Source: an uncultured Pirellulaceae bacterium (GTDB taxonomy: Bacteria > Planctomycetota > Planctomycetia > Pirellulales > Pirellulaceae). From it: a DNA stretch of 34,958 nt. The notes below the pieces were generated by a model. It made no database searches. It had not been told where the DNA came from and was given only the letters and a program-made list of their open reading frames with translations. The position numbers and the translations under genes are program-made. The stretch is taken from NCBI GenBank assembly GCA_937967505.1, contig CALCJM010000063.1:1-34958 (forward strand), read 5' to 3'. This document shows positions 1 through 9,217 of this stretch, piece by piece; positions within the stretch are counted from its first letter, which is position 1; each line of letters opens with the position of its first letter.

Positions 1-258
1 TGCTTCAGGGTCGCTAAAAGTGACCGAAACTGTGCCCGTGATGCCGGCTCCGCCGCCGGTCTCGGAAAAGTTCACCGAATCATAACCTGTGACTGTCTGG
101 TTCGGGCCTGGAGCTCCGAACCGGGTGCGCTGAAAATAGGCCGCCGCCGATGATGGACCACCGGTGCCTGGAGGCGGGCCTTGGCACCACGCTTCACTTG
201 CGGGAAGAAACACGAATAACAAAAGCAACGTTGTGTAACGAAGAAATCTGTAAGGCAT
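1..258 (-). CDS. Secreted protein of unknown function, N-terminal part (cut by window edge)
   Basis: Reading from the ATG at 258-256 towards position 1 gives 86 codons with no stop, so the gene continues outside the window. The product begins MPYRFLRYTTLLLLFVFLP, a typical Sec signal peptide with a basic start and a leucine-rich core; cleavage is likely near residues 24-26. The mature part is rich in Gly, Pro, Ser and Thr (PPPGTGGPSS; SETGGGAGITGTVSVTF), as in the beta-rich extracellular proteins common in planctomycetes. The residue before the Cys is Trp, so this is not a lipobox. It lies 57 bp downstream of the membrane-anchored protein at 316-1110 on the same strand, so the two may be co-transcribed. 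No family is assigned. Confidence 0.6.
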   Translation of the reverse strand, partial: MPYRFLRYTTLLLLFVFLPASEAWCQGPPPGTGGPSSAAAYFQRTRFGAPGPNQTVTGYDSVNFSETGGGAGITGTVSVTFSDPEA

Positions 259-315
259 AGTAAGTTCTAGGCTTTATGAAAAAAGTGGAGCAGGAGAAGA
301 ATAAACCGCGATCCG

Positions 316-1110
316 CTACTCTGGCAAATTGACTTGTACGATGTAACTTAAACGTCCCGAATGGACAGGCGATGCCGCCGCGATCCTGATCGGACCCTTG
401 ACACCTGACACCGCCTTGTAAACCACTTGCGCGATTCCCTCGTCAGAAGCGGCCACACTGATTGTTTTTAACTGGTTTTCGAATTGGCCAAGGTGAGCAT
501 GAAACGTGACGGGCATTTGAGGCTCCAGTTCCACTTGCAGAATCACTGATTCCCCTTGAAGAATGTCGCGGTACATGGCTCCAACGGGGATCAACGGATC
601 GACGTTTGGGCCCGGTTCTTTGGCCTGTAGTGCGCGCCCCGGTCGTACCTTTACCAGCCATGACTCCGGATCAGCCCGATAGGACTCCAGGTCAAATGCC
701 TCAGGAGCGAAGATCACAGAACGCGCTGCCGGTACGTCTTCCTCTCCGGTAAGTTCGTCGTACAGTGCTGACACCGAGGGGCTTGCGTCACGGGGCACTC
801 CGAGAACCGGGCCCGGATCCGAAAGAGAAGCCAGGTATTTATCACGCGCAGCCAGAGAATCGGTCTTGGCCTCATTGCCCACATCGCGTGCGGGACGCAT
901 GACACCACCAACTTCGGCCATGTCTTCTTCATCCACACCAAGCGCGTCTGCCAGTGACTCGGCAGCGCGGGGCTTCTTCTCTGGCCCCTGGATCGCAACG
1001 GGAGCGGGTTCAAAAAGCCCAAAATGGCTTATCGTGAGATACGCTCCCCAAAATAAAACAACACCCGCCACCGACAAGGCCAAAAATCTGGAAGTACTCA
1101 ATGGGACCAC
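316..1110 (-). CDS. Membrane-anchored protein with a C-terminal Ig-like beta domain (hypothetical)
   Basis: 264 residues. A hydrophobic segment at about residues 9-31 (FLALSVAGVVLFWGAYL) should anchor the protein in the cytoplasmic membrane with the rest outside. Residues 40-160 are acidic, of low complexity and probably disordered. The last 80 residues alternate like beta strands (VTFHAHLGQF, GIAQVVYKAVSG, GPIRIAAAS) and resemble bacterial Ig-like (Big_1/invasin type) domains; this is a pattern judgement, not a confirmed match. The start is a GTG at 1110, and an in-frame stop lies directly upstream, so the gene cannot extend further. It probably forms a transcription unit with the secreted protein starting at 258. 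Function unknown. Confidence 0.7.
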   Translation of the reverse strand: MVPLSTSRFLALSVAGVVLFWGAYLTISHFGLFEPAPVAIQGPEKKPRAAESLADALGVDEEDMAEVGGVMRPARDVGNEAKTDSLAARDKYLASLSDPGPVLGVPRDASPSVSALYDELTGEEDVPAARSVIFAPEAFDLESYRADPESWLVKVRPGRALQAKEPGPNVDPLIPVGAMYRDILQGESVILQVELEPQMPVTFHAHLGQFENQLKTISVAASDEGIAQVVYKAVSGVKGPIRIAAASPVHSGRLSYIVQVNLPE

Positions 1111-1754
1111 TCAAGAAAGGCTAAACGAAAAGGAAAACAACCCACCAGCTTGAACAGCGTTGATTCAACAAACGGTTCGAAATCCGGTATTACGATCCGT
1201 TGTAGCAATCTGAAATCCGCATGCAAGAAAATTCTTCGACATTGGGAAGATTTTTTTTAGATATTGTTTTCAGCGATCTGAATTCCCCCAAGAGTCATTT
1301 AGATTGCGAAAGGAGTGACATGTCGCTCACCGGAGCGATGTTGATCGAACTGTGATCGAACTGGAAGTTCCATAGTTCTTCAAACCGGAAACCAAAGTTA
1401 GGCGACTGGCAGTTAGGAATTTACCATCCGTTGGCGACGCTGCCAGCGTCGCCAACGGTAGGCTTTCAACTGCCAATCGCCGCCAATCGCCTTAAGCCAG
1501 CCGGCCAGCCAGCCGTGTTACGGACTCGTGCGCCCGGTGGTGTGGGAGGGGGGAAGTCGCGCGGCTTCCCCCTCTGTCCCGATGCGACCATGGTTCCAAC
1601 TATCAATCAGAAAATCATTTCCAAAAAAATCATATTTTGACAAATATCCCTTTAACCCTCGCGAAAACTCCCCATCAGTCAGTCGTCGTTGGCTTTTTTG
1701 ATCGAAGATTTCCTGTTCGACCGCCACCGGCCCAACTACCTTCGGGGAACTATT
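1111..1754. other. Intergenic region between divergent genes
   Basis: No convincing coding sequence is seen here. The stretch separates a minus-strand gene (start 1110) from a plus-strand gene (start 1755), so promoters for both should lie within it. An AT-rich part (1245-1275, with a run of T) and a palindromic repeat (1398-1495) are its only visible structures. A purine-rich GGGGA at 1744-1748 is a plausible ribosome binding site for the gene at 1755. Confidence 0.6.
1398..1495 (+). repeat. Dispersed palindromic repeat, copy 1
   Basis: About 95 bp centred on a perfect palindrome at 1428-1458: 15-bp arms (CCGTTGGCGACGCTG and its complement) around one base. A second copy lies in the opposite orientation at 10431-10518, sharing the flanks GACTGGCAGT, ATTTACCATCC and CAATCGCCTTAA. 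Shared flanks beyond the palindrome mark this as a mobile or dispersed REP/MITE-like unit and not a plain terminator. It carries no coding sequence. Confidence 0.8.
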
Positions 1755-2624
1755 ATGAAAATTTTCAAAAAGCTTGTCATTGGTGCTGTGGGAGCCGTGT
1801 TGGCAGGCGGTTTTCTTTATGGCAACAACTTGCTGCCTTACACCCAGACGGCCTATCAACAAATGGTTGATTCGGCCCATGACGCTGTGCCGATAGCGTT
1901 TCAGATTGAAGCTGCCAAAAAACAGCTGGAGCAAATCGGACCGGAAGTCAATTCGATGTACCACCAGATCGCCAAGGAGAAAGTTCAGATCAAGCGGTTG
2001 GAGCAGCAGTTGTCGCAAGCGCAGGCTGAACTGGAAAGCAGCGCAGGTGAAATGCTGTCCCTGCGGCAACATGTGAAATCGGGTAAGCAATTTTTTGTGG
2101 CTTCCAATGCAAAAGCCTACACGACTGAGCGTGTCAAGGAAGATTTGCGGCACCGTTTCAAGTTGCATTTGACGGCCGAACAGCGTACCGAAACAGCTGC
2201 CAAGACGTTGGAGGTGCGCCGCGCGGCATTGAAAACAGCTTTCGAAAGCCTCGAAAAGGCGCAGTCCCAGCAGCGCGAGTTGGCGGTGCAAATCGAGACG
2301 CTGACCGCCCGTAACCGGATGAATCATTTGGTCAAAACAACGCATCACTATGACTTTGATGACAGTCAACTGGCTCGTACGCGCAACATGGTCGAAGACA
2401 TCAGCGCCCGTATCGAAACAGAAGAGGAACTGCTGAATGTTGCGCCAGTTGCCTTTGGCCAGATCCCGGTTTCCAAAAATGAAGTGGCCGATGGTGAAAA
2501 TATTCTGGAGGAAATTGACGCCTGGTTGGATGCCAAACAGGGCCGGCAAACAACGGAAGTCGAAGCAGAAGTGAACACAGACAAAAAAGTCGTGCAGGAT
2601 CCGGAATTGGTCATGGCTCAATAG
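1755..2624 (+). CDS. Membrane-anchored coiled-coil protein (hypothetical)
   Basis: 289 residues from the ATG at 1755, preceded by GGGGA at 1744-1748. A longer in-frame reading from 1689 exists but lacks this site and would put an odd segment ahead of the hydrophobic anchor. Residues 4-28 (FKKLVIGAVGAVLAGGFLYG) form one membrane segment. Residues 45-110 and 150-190 are charged with heptad character (QIEAAKKQLEQI, RLEQQLSQAQAELESS), typical of long coiled coils. The build, a short anchor followed by a coiled coil, is loosely like PspA-type or envelope scaffold proteins, but no family motif was recognised. It is a single-gene unit closed by the terminator at 2677-2703. Confidence 0.85.
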   Translation: MKIFKKLVIGAVGAVLAGGFLYGNNLLPYTQTAYQQMVDSAHDAVPIAFQIEAAKKQLEQIGPEVNSMYHQIAKEKVQIKRLEQQLSQAQAELESSAGEMLSLRQHVKSGKQFFVASNAKAYTTERVKEDLRHRFKLHLTAEQRTETAAKTLEVRRAALKTAFESLEKAQSQQRELAVQIETLTARNRMNHLVKTTHHYDFDDSQLARTRNMVEDISARIETEEELLNVAPVAFGQIPVSKNEVADGENILEEIDAWLDAKQGRQTTEVEAEVNTDKKVVQDPELVMAQ

Positions 2625-2676
2625 CCGGTCTCCGATGGCGTTGCATACTTCCAGGCGGTCTATTCTACGCTGCCTT

Positions 2677-2707
2677 ACGCCCGTTCCTGTGAGGAACGGG
2701 CGTTTCT
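2677..2707 (+). terminator. Intrinsic terminator after the coiled-coil gene
   Basis: A perfect 11-bp stem, ACGCCCGTTCC at 2677-2687 and its complement at 2693-2703, closes a 5-base loop (TGTGA) and is followed by TTCTC. It sits 53 bp after the stop codon at 2624. The short, broken T tract makes it a moderate terminator. Confidence 0.8.
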
Positions 2708-2875
2708 CATGTGCGGTAGGGTTGGTGCCAGCGCAATTCCGGCCTTTCAAGTTTCTCCAAATAGGGCATACTTGTCATTGATCCAATGGTTCCGCGCGGC
2801 AGCACTTTTTCCGTTGCCGGAACCGCAGTTCGTCATCACTTAAACGGCCGACCAGCGTCGGTTCGGTATCTACCC

Positions 2876-3727
2876 ATGAAACTTATTCGATTCGGCGATG
2901 TTGGCTCTGAACGGCCCGGCTTGCTTCTGTCCGGCGGGCGTTCCGTTGATGCGTCCGGTTTTGGCGAGGACTACAACGAGCATTTCTTTGAAACCGATGG
3001 GCTTGAGCGTCTGAAGCGGTGGGCGGATCAGCATGCGGAATCAGCGCCCGGGATTGACCCTGCCTTGCGGGTGGGGGCTCCCATTGCGCGGCCCGGCAAG
3101 ATCATTTGCATTGGTCTAAACTTCAAGGATCATGCCGAGGAAACGGGTGCGGAGTTGCCGCGCGAACCAATTCTTTTTTTCAAAGCTTCTTCCGCCTTTT
3201 GTGGTCCCAACGACAATCTGATCATTCCACGTGCGAGTCACAAAACCGACTGGGAGGTCGAACTGGCGGTGGTCATCAAGAAGAGGGCCAGCTACGTCGC
3301 CGAAAAAGAGGCGATGGACTACGTGGCCGGTTATGCGCTGCACAATGACTATAGCGAACGGTCGTTTCAACTGGAGCGAAGCGGTCAGTGGGTAAAGGGG
3401 AAAAGTTGCGATTCATTTGCACCTTTGGGCCCCGTTTTGGCGACCCCCGAGGAAGTGGAAGACGTAAACAACTTGAATATGTGGTTGAAAGTGAACGGCG
3501 AGATTCGTCAGGACAGTAACTCGTGTCAACTGTATTTTAAAATTCCGTTTCTGATTCACTACATCAGTCAGTTTATGACGTTGTTGCCGGGTGATGTGAT
3601 TTCCACCGGGACGCCACCGGGCGTCGGCATGGGTCACACTCCCCAATTGTTTCTAAAACCGGGTGACGAAATTGAATTAGGTATCGAAGGTCTGGGAATT
3701 CAGAAACAGACGGCCGTCGGTGCGTGA
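2876..3727 (+). CDS. Fumarylacetoacetate hydrolase (FAH) family protein
   Basis: 283 residues from the ATG at 2876; upstream in-frame codons from 2786 would add 30 residues with no family character. FAH-family enzymes hydrolyse or decarboxylate 2,4-diketo acids with a divalent metal. The fold is clear: the lid motif GLNFKDHAEETG at about 80-91 holds the His86/Glu89 dyad seen in FAHD1-type enzymes. The metal ligands fit Glu127, Glu129 (DWEVEL) and Asp158 (NDYSER), with the FAHD1 spacing. GKSCDSFAPLGP and GDVISTGTPPGVG are also typical. The GK-D-FAP-GP form is most like 2,4-diketo-3-deoxy-L-fuconate hydrolases, but substrate cannot be read from sequence. It ends 44 bp from the converging Hsp70 cluster. 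Confidence 0.92.
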   Translation: MKLIRFGDVGSERPGLLLSGGRSVDASGFGEDYNEHFFETDGLERLKRWADQHAESAPGIDPALRVGAPIARPGKIICIGLNFKDHAEETGAELPREPILFFKASSAFCGPNDNLIIPRASHKTDWEVELAVVIKKRASYVAEKEAMDYVAGYALHNDYSERSFQLERSGQWVKGKSCDSFAPLGPVLATPEEVEDVNNLNMWLKVNGEIRQDSNSCQLYFKIPFLIHYISQFMTLLPGDVISTGTPPGVGMGHTPQLFLKPGDEIELGIEGLGIQKQTAVGA

Positions 3728-3770
3728 GTGCGCCGGTGCAGCGTCGCGCTGATACCGCTGAATATCTGCT

Positions 3771-6740
3771 TTACGCCAATCTCAAACCTGCCGGCAGTGC
3801 TTCGCCAAACACCTGACCTTGCTGTTCGGAGCCAAAGTCCCCGCCATCGCGCACCAAAGCTGCCAACGTTTCATCGGCCCCTTCAATTTCCAACCACGCG
3901 ACGACGCGCTGGCGTAAGTCCCCCGAGATATCACTGTATCGACTTCCGGTGCGGTGGCACATTTGCACGACCGGAAATTGAACCATCGGAAACGTATCTC
4001 CGCATTCGGTCATCAGCGCTGTAATCCACGGGGTGACCGCATCGGGTGGACAAACGGTATTAATCGGTCCGTACATCGGTTGACGCTGTCCCAGGCGACC
4101 CAGTGCCCAGAGCATGGCGTTGCGGCTGTTGATCAAACGTTTTTTGTCTTTTAGCGCGACAATTAAATCGCCCAGTTCGACCTTTTGTTTCACCGGCAAT
4201 AATTCCAGCGCACCCAACAACCGCCAGACTTCCGCAGATTCCTCCGGTTTCAGTGGAACTGCACCGCCTTTGGGGGCGTTGCCCGCCATCTGTTTGGCCA
4301 ACGCGCGGATCGCGGCCAGCAATGGTTGCGCGATTGCCGATTGCTGGCCGGCGGACAGTCCTCCTGACAACCTTCGCCACAAAATCAGCGATTCATTCTG
4401 GATATTGGCCGCCGGATGGACCAGATTACCCCGCACGTGCCGCCACGATTCGGTGACCCGCCAGTCGTCCAGTGCCATGCCGTAACCCGGTCGCAGCGCG
4501 TACCCCATCAGGTTCAACCACCGCGCTTCATGAGCCATACTTTTTCTGCGCCCCTCACGGCAATCCATCAGGGTTTCCCAGATCTTGCGCAGTAAGGACA
4601 TCGGCCATTGGTGCCGTTCCAGTTCCAGAGTCTGTGACAGCGTTTTGACCAATTCGCGTGGTTTGAGCGGATCGGCATGTTTCGTTTCGAACACGCGCTG
4701 AATCACTTCCCGGCAATCGACCCACAGTGTTTCATCAATGACCCCTTCACTTTCGCCGGAGGACTGATGGGCCTGTATGTCGGTTTGCGTGCCGGATCGA
4801 ACATCGAATTGCAGTTTCCAGCTGCGCTCTTCGTCCGTTTGGTGGCACGATAAATCGATGGTACCGATTTCGGTCAGCCCCACTTTTAAACTGACGGTCA
4901 CATCGCGTTTTTCATTTTTGCTTTTGACTTTCAGCACCGTGCGGATTGGCGGCAGCGCGGTCAGTTGCTGGCGATCGATGGTGATAATCTGCCCGGGTAG
5001 ATCCGCCAGTCGCACGGAGGAAACATAGATTGAAAATTCGACCGGTTGCGAGATCGTCAACAAAAATGTCTGGTCTTCGAGAGAAAATGCCTGTCCGGGT
5101 TCGGCGCTGCCGGGCATGAAACAAATGGCTCGGTCGTTGCCAATTCCGATGTAGTAACTTCGCGCCAGTGACGCCGCGATGCGGACGCCTTCGTCCCGTC
5201 GGACCATTCCGTAGTACGCAGCCCCACGCGCGACCGCCAGGTCCAGGCGATCGCTATCCAGCAACGCCGGTTGCCATTGCGGGCCGCGCGAATCACGAAA
5301 CCAATCCGAAATTTGTCCGACCAGACGTTCCTGCAAGAGAGAGGATGCAAAGAAACCTCCATTGAACAACACAATGTCCGGTGCCGCCAGATCTGTAATC
5401 GCTTGTTGATCATCCGGTATTTCACCTTCGAGACCGGCAGTAGCATGCGCCATCAAAAAATCGGCCAGATAGCGCGTGATGGCTGGATCGCTGGCATACG
5501 GTAAACCAAATTCCTGAAATCCACTGGCATGATAGACGGGCCCGTCGTTGATACTTACTTTCGGCAAAAAACCTTCCAAGATCAGATTCCGAATCTCGTC
5601 GCGCGAGACCTCGACCTGCTGGCTGCCGCCGATCAATTTCGAACCGCGTCCCGGTAAACTGATCGTTACTGATTGTGGAGCATCCTCGGATAACATTTGC
5701 TCCTTGACCTTGCGGCTGCTGCCGACCAGAGCGTCCCACTGGGCCGATTCCAGCTGCCCATCGTCGGTCAGTTTGGCCTCGACATGTTTGGCGATGGCGA
5801 GGTCCAGGTTGTCACCGCCCAAAATGAGATGATTGCCGACCGCGACCCGGTGAAACTGAATGCGTTCGGTCGCCGAATTGTTCCTCGAATCGGTGGTCTG
5901 ACCGGCTTCCTGATTGCCGGCGCTTTTGACGCGGATCAGTGTCAGATCGGTGGTTCCGCCTCCGATATCACAAACCAAAATTTTCTGGCCGACGTTGACC
6001 CAGTTTTGCCAGTTGGATTGACAGTCCGGTTCATCAGGTGCATTCGATTGGCTACCCTGATCGTGTCGGTGGACCCAAGCGTAGAATGCGGCCTGAGGTT
6101 CTTCGATTAAAACGACCCGTTTCAACCCCGCCATGCTGGCGGCCTGGATGGTCAAAGCGCGTGCGACTTCGTCGAATGAGGCCGGCAGCGTTAACACGAT
6201 ATCCTGATCGGCCAACCGGTGGTCCGGGAACTGTTGGTTCCAAGTGCGGGCAATGTGGTCCAGGTAGCAACTGCTGACTTCCACCGGGGACAGTCGTTTT
6301 ACATCCGCTGCCGCTTGCCAGGGCAACAGCGCGCTGGTGCGATCGACCGCTGCGTGACACAGCCATGACTTGGCCGATGCGATCCCGCGTCCGGGTGTGC
6401 GGGCCATCTCGTCCCGCGCCCAAGCGCCAACACAGGCGCTGGTTTCATTTTTTTTGGAGGGCGCGTCGTGCCATTCCATGACGACGCCGGAGCGGTCGGT
6501 GGAACCCGGTGGCTGATAGTGGAAAGAGGGCAGGGTATCGAGCGATTCGGTTTCGCCAAACGCAACGCGTTGCGGAATGGACAGAATGCGGATCTGCCAG
6601 GGGGATTCCTCGGCGTCGATCCATGTGACGGCCGAGTTGGTCGTCCCCAAATCAATTCCCACGACATAGCGGCTGGGCAGTTCGTCAATCAGTGTGTCAA
6701 CGGTTTGGTCTTTGGGCCGGGGTTTCTGAACTGCCGTCAT
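3771..6740 (-). CDS. Divergent Hsp70 with C-terminal DUF3731-type region
   Basis: 989 residues from the ATG at 6740. The N-terminal ATPase domain shows VVGIDLGTTNSAV (about residue 28), the phosphate loop CDIGGGTTDLTLI, GGDNLDLAI and FNGGFF. The helix motif is EEPQAAFYAW, where true DnaK has NEPTAAALAYG, so this is a divergent Hsp70, not the housekeeping DnaK. A beta-rich segment (about 590-690) resembles a substrate-binding sandwich. The last 300 residues, with RPGYGMALDDWRVTESW, fit the DUF3731 'DnaK-related' region known to follow some Hsp70 ATPase domains. The start overlaps the stop of the upstream Hsp70 (TGATG), so translation is coupled. Clients and partners are unknown; no DnaJ or GrpE is nearby. 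Confidence 0.9.
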   Translation of the reverse strand: MTAVQKPRPKDQTVDTLIDELPSRYVVGIDLGTTNSAVTWIDAEESPWQIRILSIPQRVAFGETESLDTLPSFHYQPPGSTDRSGVVMEWHDAPSKKNETSACVGAWARDEMARTPGRGIASAKSWLCHAAVDRTSALLPWQAAADVKRLSPVEVSSCYLDHIARTWNQQFPDHRLADQDIVLTLPASFDEVARALTIQAASMAGLKRVVLIEEPQAAFYAWVHRHDQGSQSNAPDEPDCQSNWQNWVNVGQKILVCDIGGGTTDLTLIRVKSAGNQEAGQTTDSRNNSATERIQFHRVAVGNHLILGGDNLDLAIAKHVEAKLTDDGQLESAQWDALVGSSRKVKEQMLSEDAPQSVTISLPGRGSKLIGGSQQVEVSRDEIRNLILEGFLPKVSINDGPVYHASGFQEFGLPYASDPAITRYLADFLMAHATAGLEGEIPDDQQAITDLAAPDIVLFNGGFFASSLLQERLVGQISDWFRDSRGPQWQPALLDSDRLDLAVARGAAYYGMVRRDEGVRIAASLARSYYIGIGNDRAICFMPGSAEPGQAFSLEDQTFLLTISQPVEFSIYVSSVRLADLPGQIITIDRQQLTALPPIRTVLKVKSKNEKRDVTVSLKVGLTEIGTIDLSCHQTDEERSWKLQFDVRSGTQTDIQAHQSSGESEGVIDETLWVDCREVIQRVFETKHADPLKPRELVKTLSQTLELERHQWPMSLLRKIWETLMDCREGRRKSMAHEARWLNLMGYALRPGYGMALDDWRVTESWRHVRGNLVHPAANIQNESLILWRRLSGGLSAGQQSAIAQPLLAAIRALAKQMAGNAPKGGAVPLKPEESAEVWRLLGALELLPVKQKVELGDLIVALKDKKRLINSRNAMLWALGRLGQRQPMYGPINTVCPPDAVTPWITALMTECGDTFPMVQFPVVQMCHRTGSRYSDISGDLRQRVVAWLEIEGADETLAALVRDGGDFGSEQQGQVFGEALPAGLRLA

Positions 6741-8557
6741 CAACTTTTGTCTCTCACATTAAACTCGAGTTTCCAGCGTCGTGCCGATTCCTGCCCATCG
6801 ACAGCGCTGGCACACCATAGTTCGAACATGCCCAATTCGGTGATCTTTGCATCAAACTTCACCGGTACAAATGTTTCGTCGGTCCCATCGACCGTCAACG
6901 TTGTCAGCAGCGGATCGGTTTCGAGCAGTTCTTCGTCAGTCCACCGATCCAGCAACTGGCCCGGCCGGTCTTCCTTGCGTGTTTTGGAGGCAAAGAACCG
7001 GAAACTGACCGGCTGACCCACGACCAAACCGATCGGATTCGATTCGACCGACAGTTCGGTGCCTTCTTCCATCCCGAATGGCACAACACACAACGCCTTG
7101 AGCGGCCGGGGTGCACCGGGGATCGCCAGCCCGGCGGTTTCGATGCCCACGTAGTAGGAATTACCGACACCACCGCGAATACGCATGCCTCCGGAGTGCT
7201 TATTCAAACCGTAGAAACAGGCTCCACGAGCCACCGCAAAATCCAGATCTTCGCCGCCCGCCAGCGCGGTGACCGCCGCCTCTGTAGGTTGCTCACCGTC
7301 GGATTTTTTGTCCCAACTGCCAATCACCTTCAGCATGCGGTTGCGAAATCCGTCCGCCTTGAAAACACCGCCGTTGAACAGAATGTGTTTCGGCAAAACC
7401 ACGTCGCCATTTTCGACGCAGTGTTGTTTTACGAACGCGGCGATGTGACGGGTGATGCCCGGATCGGACTCGTAGGGCAAACCGATTTCCTGAAAACCCG
7501 ACATGGGTTGACGCTGTGGTGCATCATCGATCGCACATGCGGGGAAGAATCCGTCCAGCAGTAATGCCGAAAGTGCCGATTTATCCACGTCCACCGAAAC
7601 CGTCGACGCGATCAGTTTGCTACCGCGTCCCAGAATTGAAATCGGATGTGTCTGCGGTCCGTTTTCGGTCAACAAGGTTTCTTTGGCCATCCGGCAGCTG
7701 TGCCACAGCGCAACGGACTGCCACGGATCCAGTTCCGTTCCGTTTTCGGCAAATTTTCCGGCCACAAAATGTGCCGCAGCAAGGTCCATATTGTCGCCGC
7801 CGACGAGTAAATGATCGCCAACGGCGCTGCGTTTGAGCACCAGTGCGCCCCCCTCTTCTTCGACCTTGATCAAGGTCAGGTCGGTCGTTCCGCCGCCAAC
7901 ATCGCAGACCAGAACCGAGTCATCGACCTTTAGCATTTTTCGCCATGCGTCGCCCTGTTGGTCCAGCCAAGCGTATAGCGCTGCCTGGGGTTCTTCCAAG
8001 AAAACAAAATTCTCACCCAGCCCCGCCCCGATGGCGGCCTCGCGCGTCAGTTCTCTGGCCACCGGATCAAAGGACGCGGGCACCGTCAGTACAACTTGTT
8101 GGTCGGCGATTGGGCTGTCGGGAAATTGATCGTGCCAGGCGTCAACCAGGTGTTGCAAATATTGCCGGGCCGCGGCCACCGGAGAAATTTTTGGGACTTC
8201 CGCCGGAGCGTTCCACGGCAAAATGGCCGCCCGTCGGTCAACGGCATGATGGCACAACCAACTTTTCGAGGCGCCCACGGTTCGGTCCGGCGCGTCTGCT
8301 GATCGCGTGCGTGCCAGTTCACCGACGGCAAACGAGCGATTGGTGGCCCAGGGCAAATCGTAAGCGCCCTGGCCGGTTTCTGCTGGGTTGGCGATGTACG
8401 AAAACGAAGGCAGGCTGGATTTTGATTCCGTTGTTCCCGGTGCTACCAATTGCGGCAACGACAGCAGCTGCACTTTACCCGATCCGTCGGATTGTAACTC
8501 TGCGAATGCCAACACACTGTTGGTTGTTCCCAGATCGATTCCAATGATGTACTTCAT
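6740..8557 (-). CDS. Divergent Hsp70 family protein
   Basis: 605 residues, starting at the ATG at 8557, 3 bp after the DUF2760 gene. It carries a full Hsp70 ATPase domain: IIGIDLGTTNSVL at 4-16, VCDVGGGTTDLTLIKV, GGDNMDLAAAHF and LFNGGVF. As in its neighbour, the family helix reads EEPQAALYAW where DnaK has NEPTAAALAYG, and both share a SKSWLCH.AVDR block absent from DnaK. The C-terminal 110 residues are beta-rich (QPVSFRFFASKTRKEDRPGQ) and end without the helical lid of DnaK. The pair probably arose by duplication, with the second copy gaining a C-terminal domain. Likely a specialised chaperone acting together with the two neighbours; substrate unknown. Confidence 0.93.
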   Translation of the reverse strand: MKYIIGIDLGTTNSVLAFAELQSDGSGKVQLLSLPQLVAPGTTESKSSLPSFSYIANPAETGQGAYDLPWATNRSFAVGELARTRSADAPDRTVGASKSWLCHHAVDRRAAILPWNAPAEVPKISPVAAARQYLQHLVDAWHDQFPDSPIADQQVVLTVPASFDPVARELTREAAIGAGLGENFVFLEEPQAALYAWLDQQGDAWRKMLKVDDSVLVCDVGGGTTDLTLIKVEEEGGALVLKRSAVGDHLLVGGDNMDLAAAHFVAGKFAENGTELDPWQSVALWHSCRMAKETLLTENGPQTHPISILGRGSKLIASTVSVDVDKSALSALLLDGFFPACAIDDAPQRQPMSGFQEIGLPYESDPGITRHIAAFVKQHCVENGDVVLPKHILFNGGVFKADGFRNRMLKVIGSWDKKSDGEQPTEAAVTALAGGEDLDFAVARGACFYGLNKHSGGMRIRGGVGNSYYVGIETAGLAIPGAPRPLKALCVVPFGMEEGTELSVESNPIGLVVGQPVSFRFFASKTRKEDRPGQLLDRWTDEELLETDPLLTTLTVDGTDETFVPVKFDAKITELGMFELWCASAVDGQESARRWKLEFNVRDKS

Positions 8558-8560
8558 GCG

Positions 8561-9115
8561 TTACTTAATTTCCAGTTCGATCGGAGCGATAACCAGTGCG
8601 GCGGATCCGGATCCGTTGTACTTGGGGACCTCGCAGCGCGTCGCCTGCCAGCCATGATGCGTCAGCGTTCCGTTGAAGGGGGCATCGCCAGACACGTTGC
8701 CCGTCAATCGGTACTCGGCCGGGTCAAATTTGGCTGGCGTTTCCACCGATTGGCCGTCCTGTGCGTCGGTCAATGGTTGTAGTGCAAACATGCGTTCCAG
8801 CACGGCCCGGGTATCACGCAGCACGTCGCGCGCGGCACCTCCGATTTGGGCATCGGTGTAACCGTCGAGCGACTCATTGACCAGATCCAGCAACCGCGCC
8901 TCGCGTTGCAGTGCCGCCAACAGACTGATCGCATCGCTGCGAGCTGGCGTCGGATTGGCCTTTGGTTTTTTCGGGGAAGCGGCCGGTGTTGCTGCCGGGG
9001 CTTCGATTGCTGCCGGCACGGTCAGTTTACCGTTGGCGAAATCTTCAAAAGATGCACTCAGGTCCCGATTGGTCAGCAGTTTAAAAAAGGCCTTGGTGGC
9101 CACCATCAATCCCAT
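8561..9115 (-). CDS. DUF2760 domain protein, partner of the Hsp70 pair
   Basis: 184 residues from the ATG at 9115. After an N-terminal helix (GLMVATKAFFKLL) comes a low-complexity Ala/Pro linker (about 35-60). Then follows a conserved C-terminal region: LLAALQREARLLDLV, YTDAQIGGAARDVLRDTRAVLERMF, FDPAEYRLTGNVSGDAPF and GTLTHHGWQ. These match my knowledge of DUF2760, a family of unknown function repeatedly found next to divergent Hsp70 genes. It is the first gene of the cluster, ending 3 bp before the first Hsp70 gene, so the three proteins are probably made together. A role as cofactor, adaptor or client is inference from position. Confidence 0.88.
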   Translation of the reverse strand: MGLMVATKAFFKLLTNRDLSASFEDFANGKLTVPAAIEAPAATPAASPKKPKANPTPARSDAISLLAALQREARLLDLVNESLDGYTDAQIGGAARDVLRDTRAVLERMFALQPLTDAQDGQSVETPAKFDPAEYRLTGNVSGDAPFNGTLTHHGWQATRCEVPKYNGSGSAALVIAPIELEIK

Positions 9116-9217
9116 TTTCTGGCTCGTTGCGATTCAGGGAGTTTTTGTCCAATTAACGATGGCCGTAGTTTAGTACGTTTCGTCAAATGTTGCATGTCCT
9201 TTGATGCCGCAGGCCGT

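Noticed and set aside
1518..2750. Minus-strand open frame of 410 codons
   Set aside because: It lies opposite the coiled-coil gene at 1755-2624, runs through its terminator, and shows shadow-like Phe/Cys/His/Gln composition with no domain.
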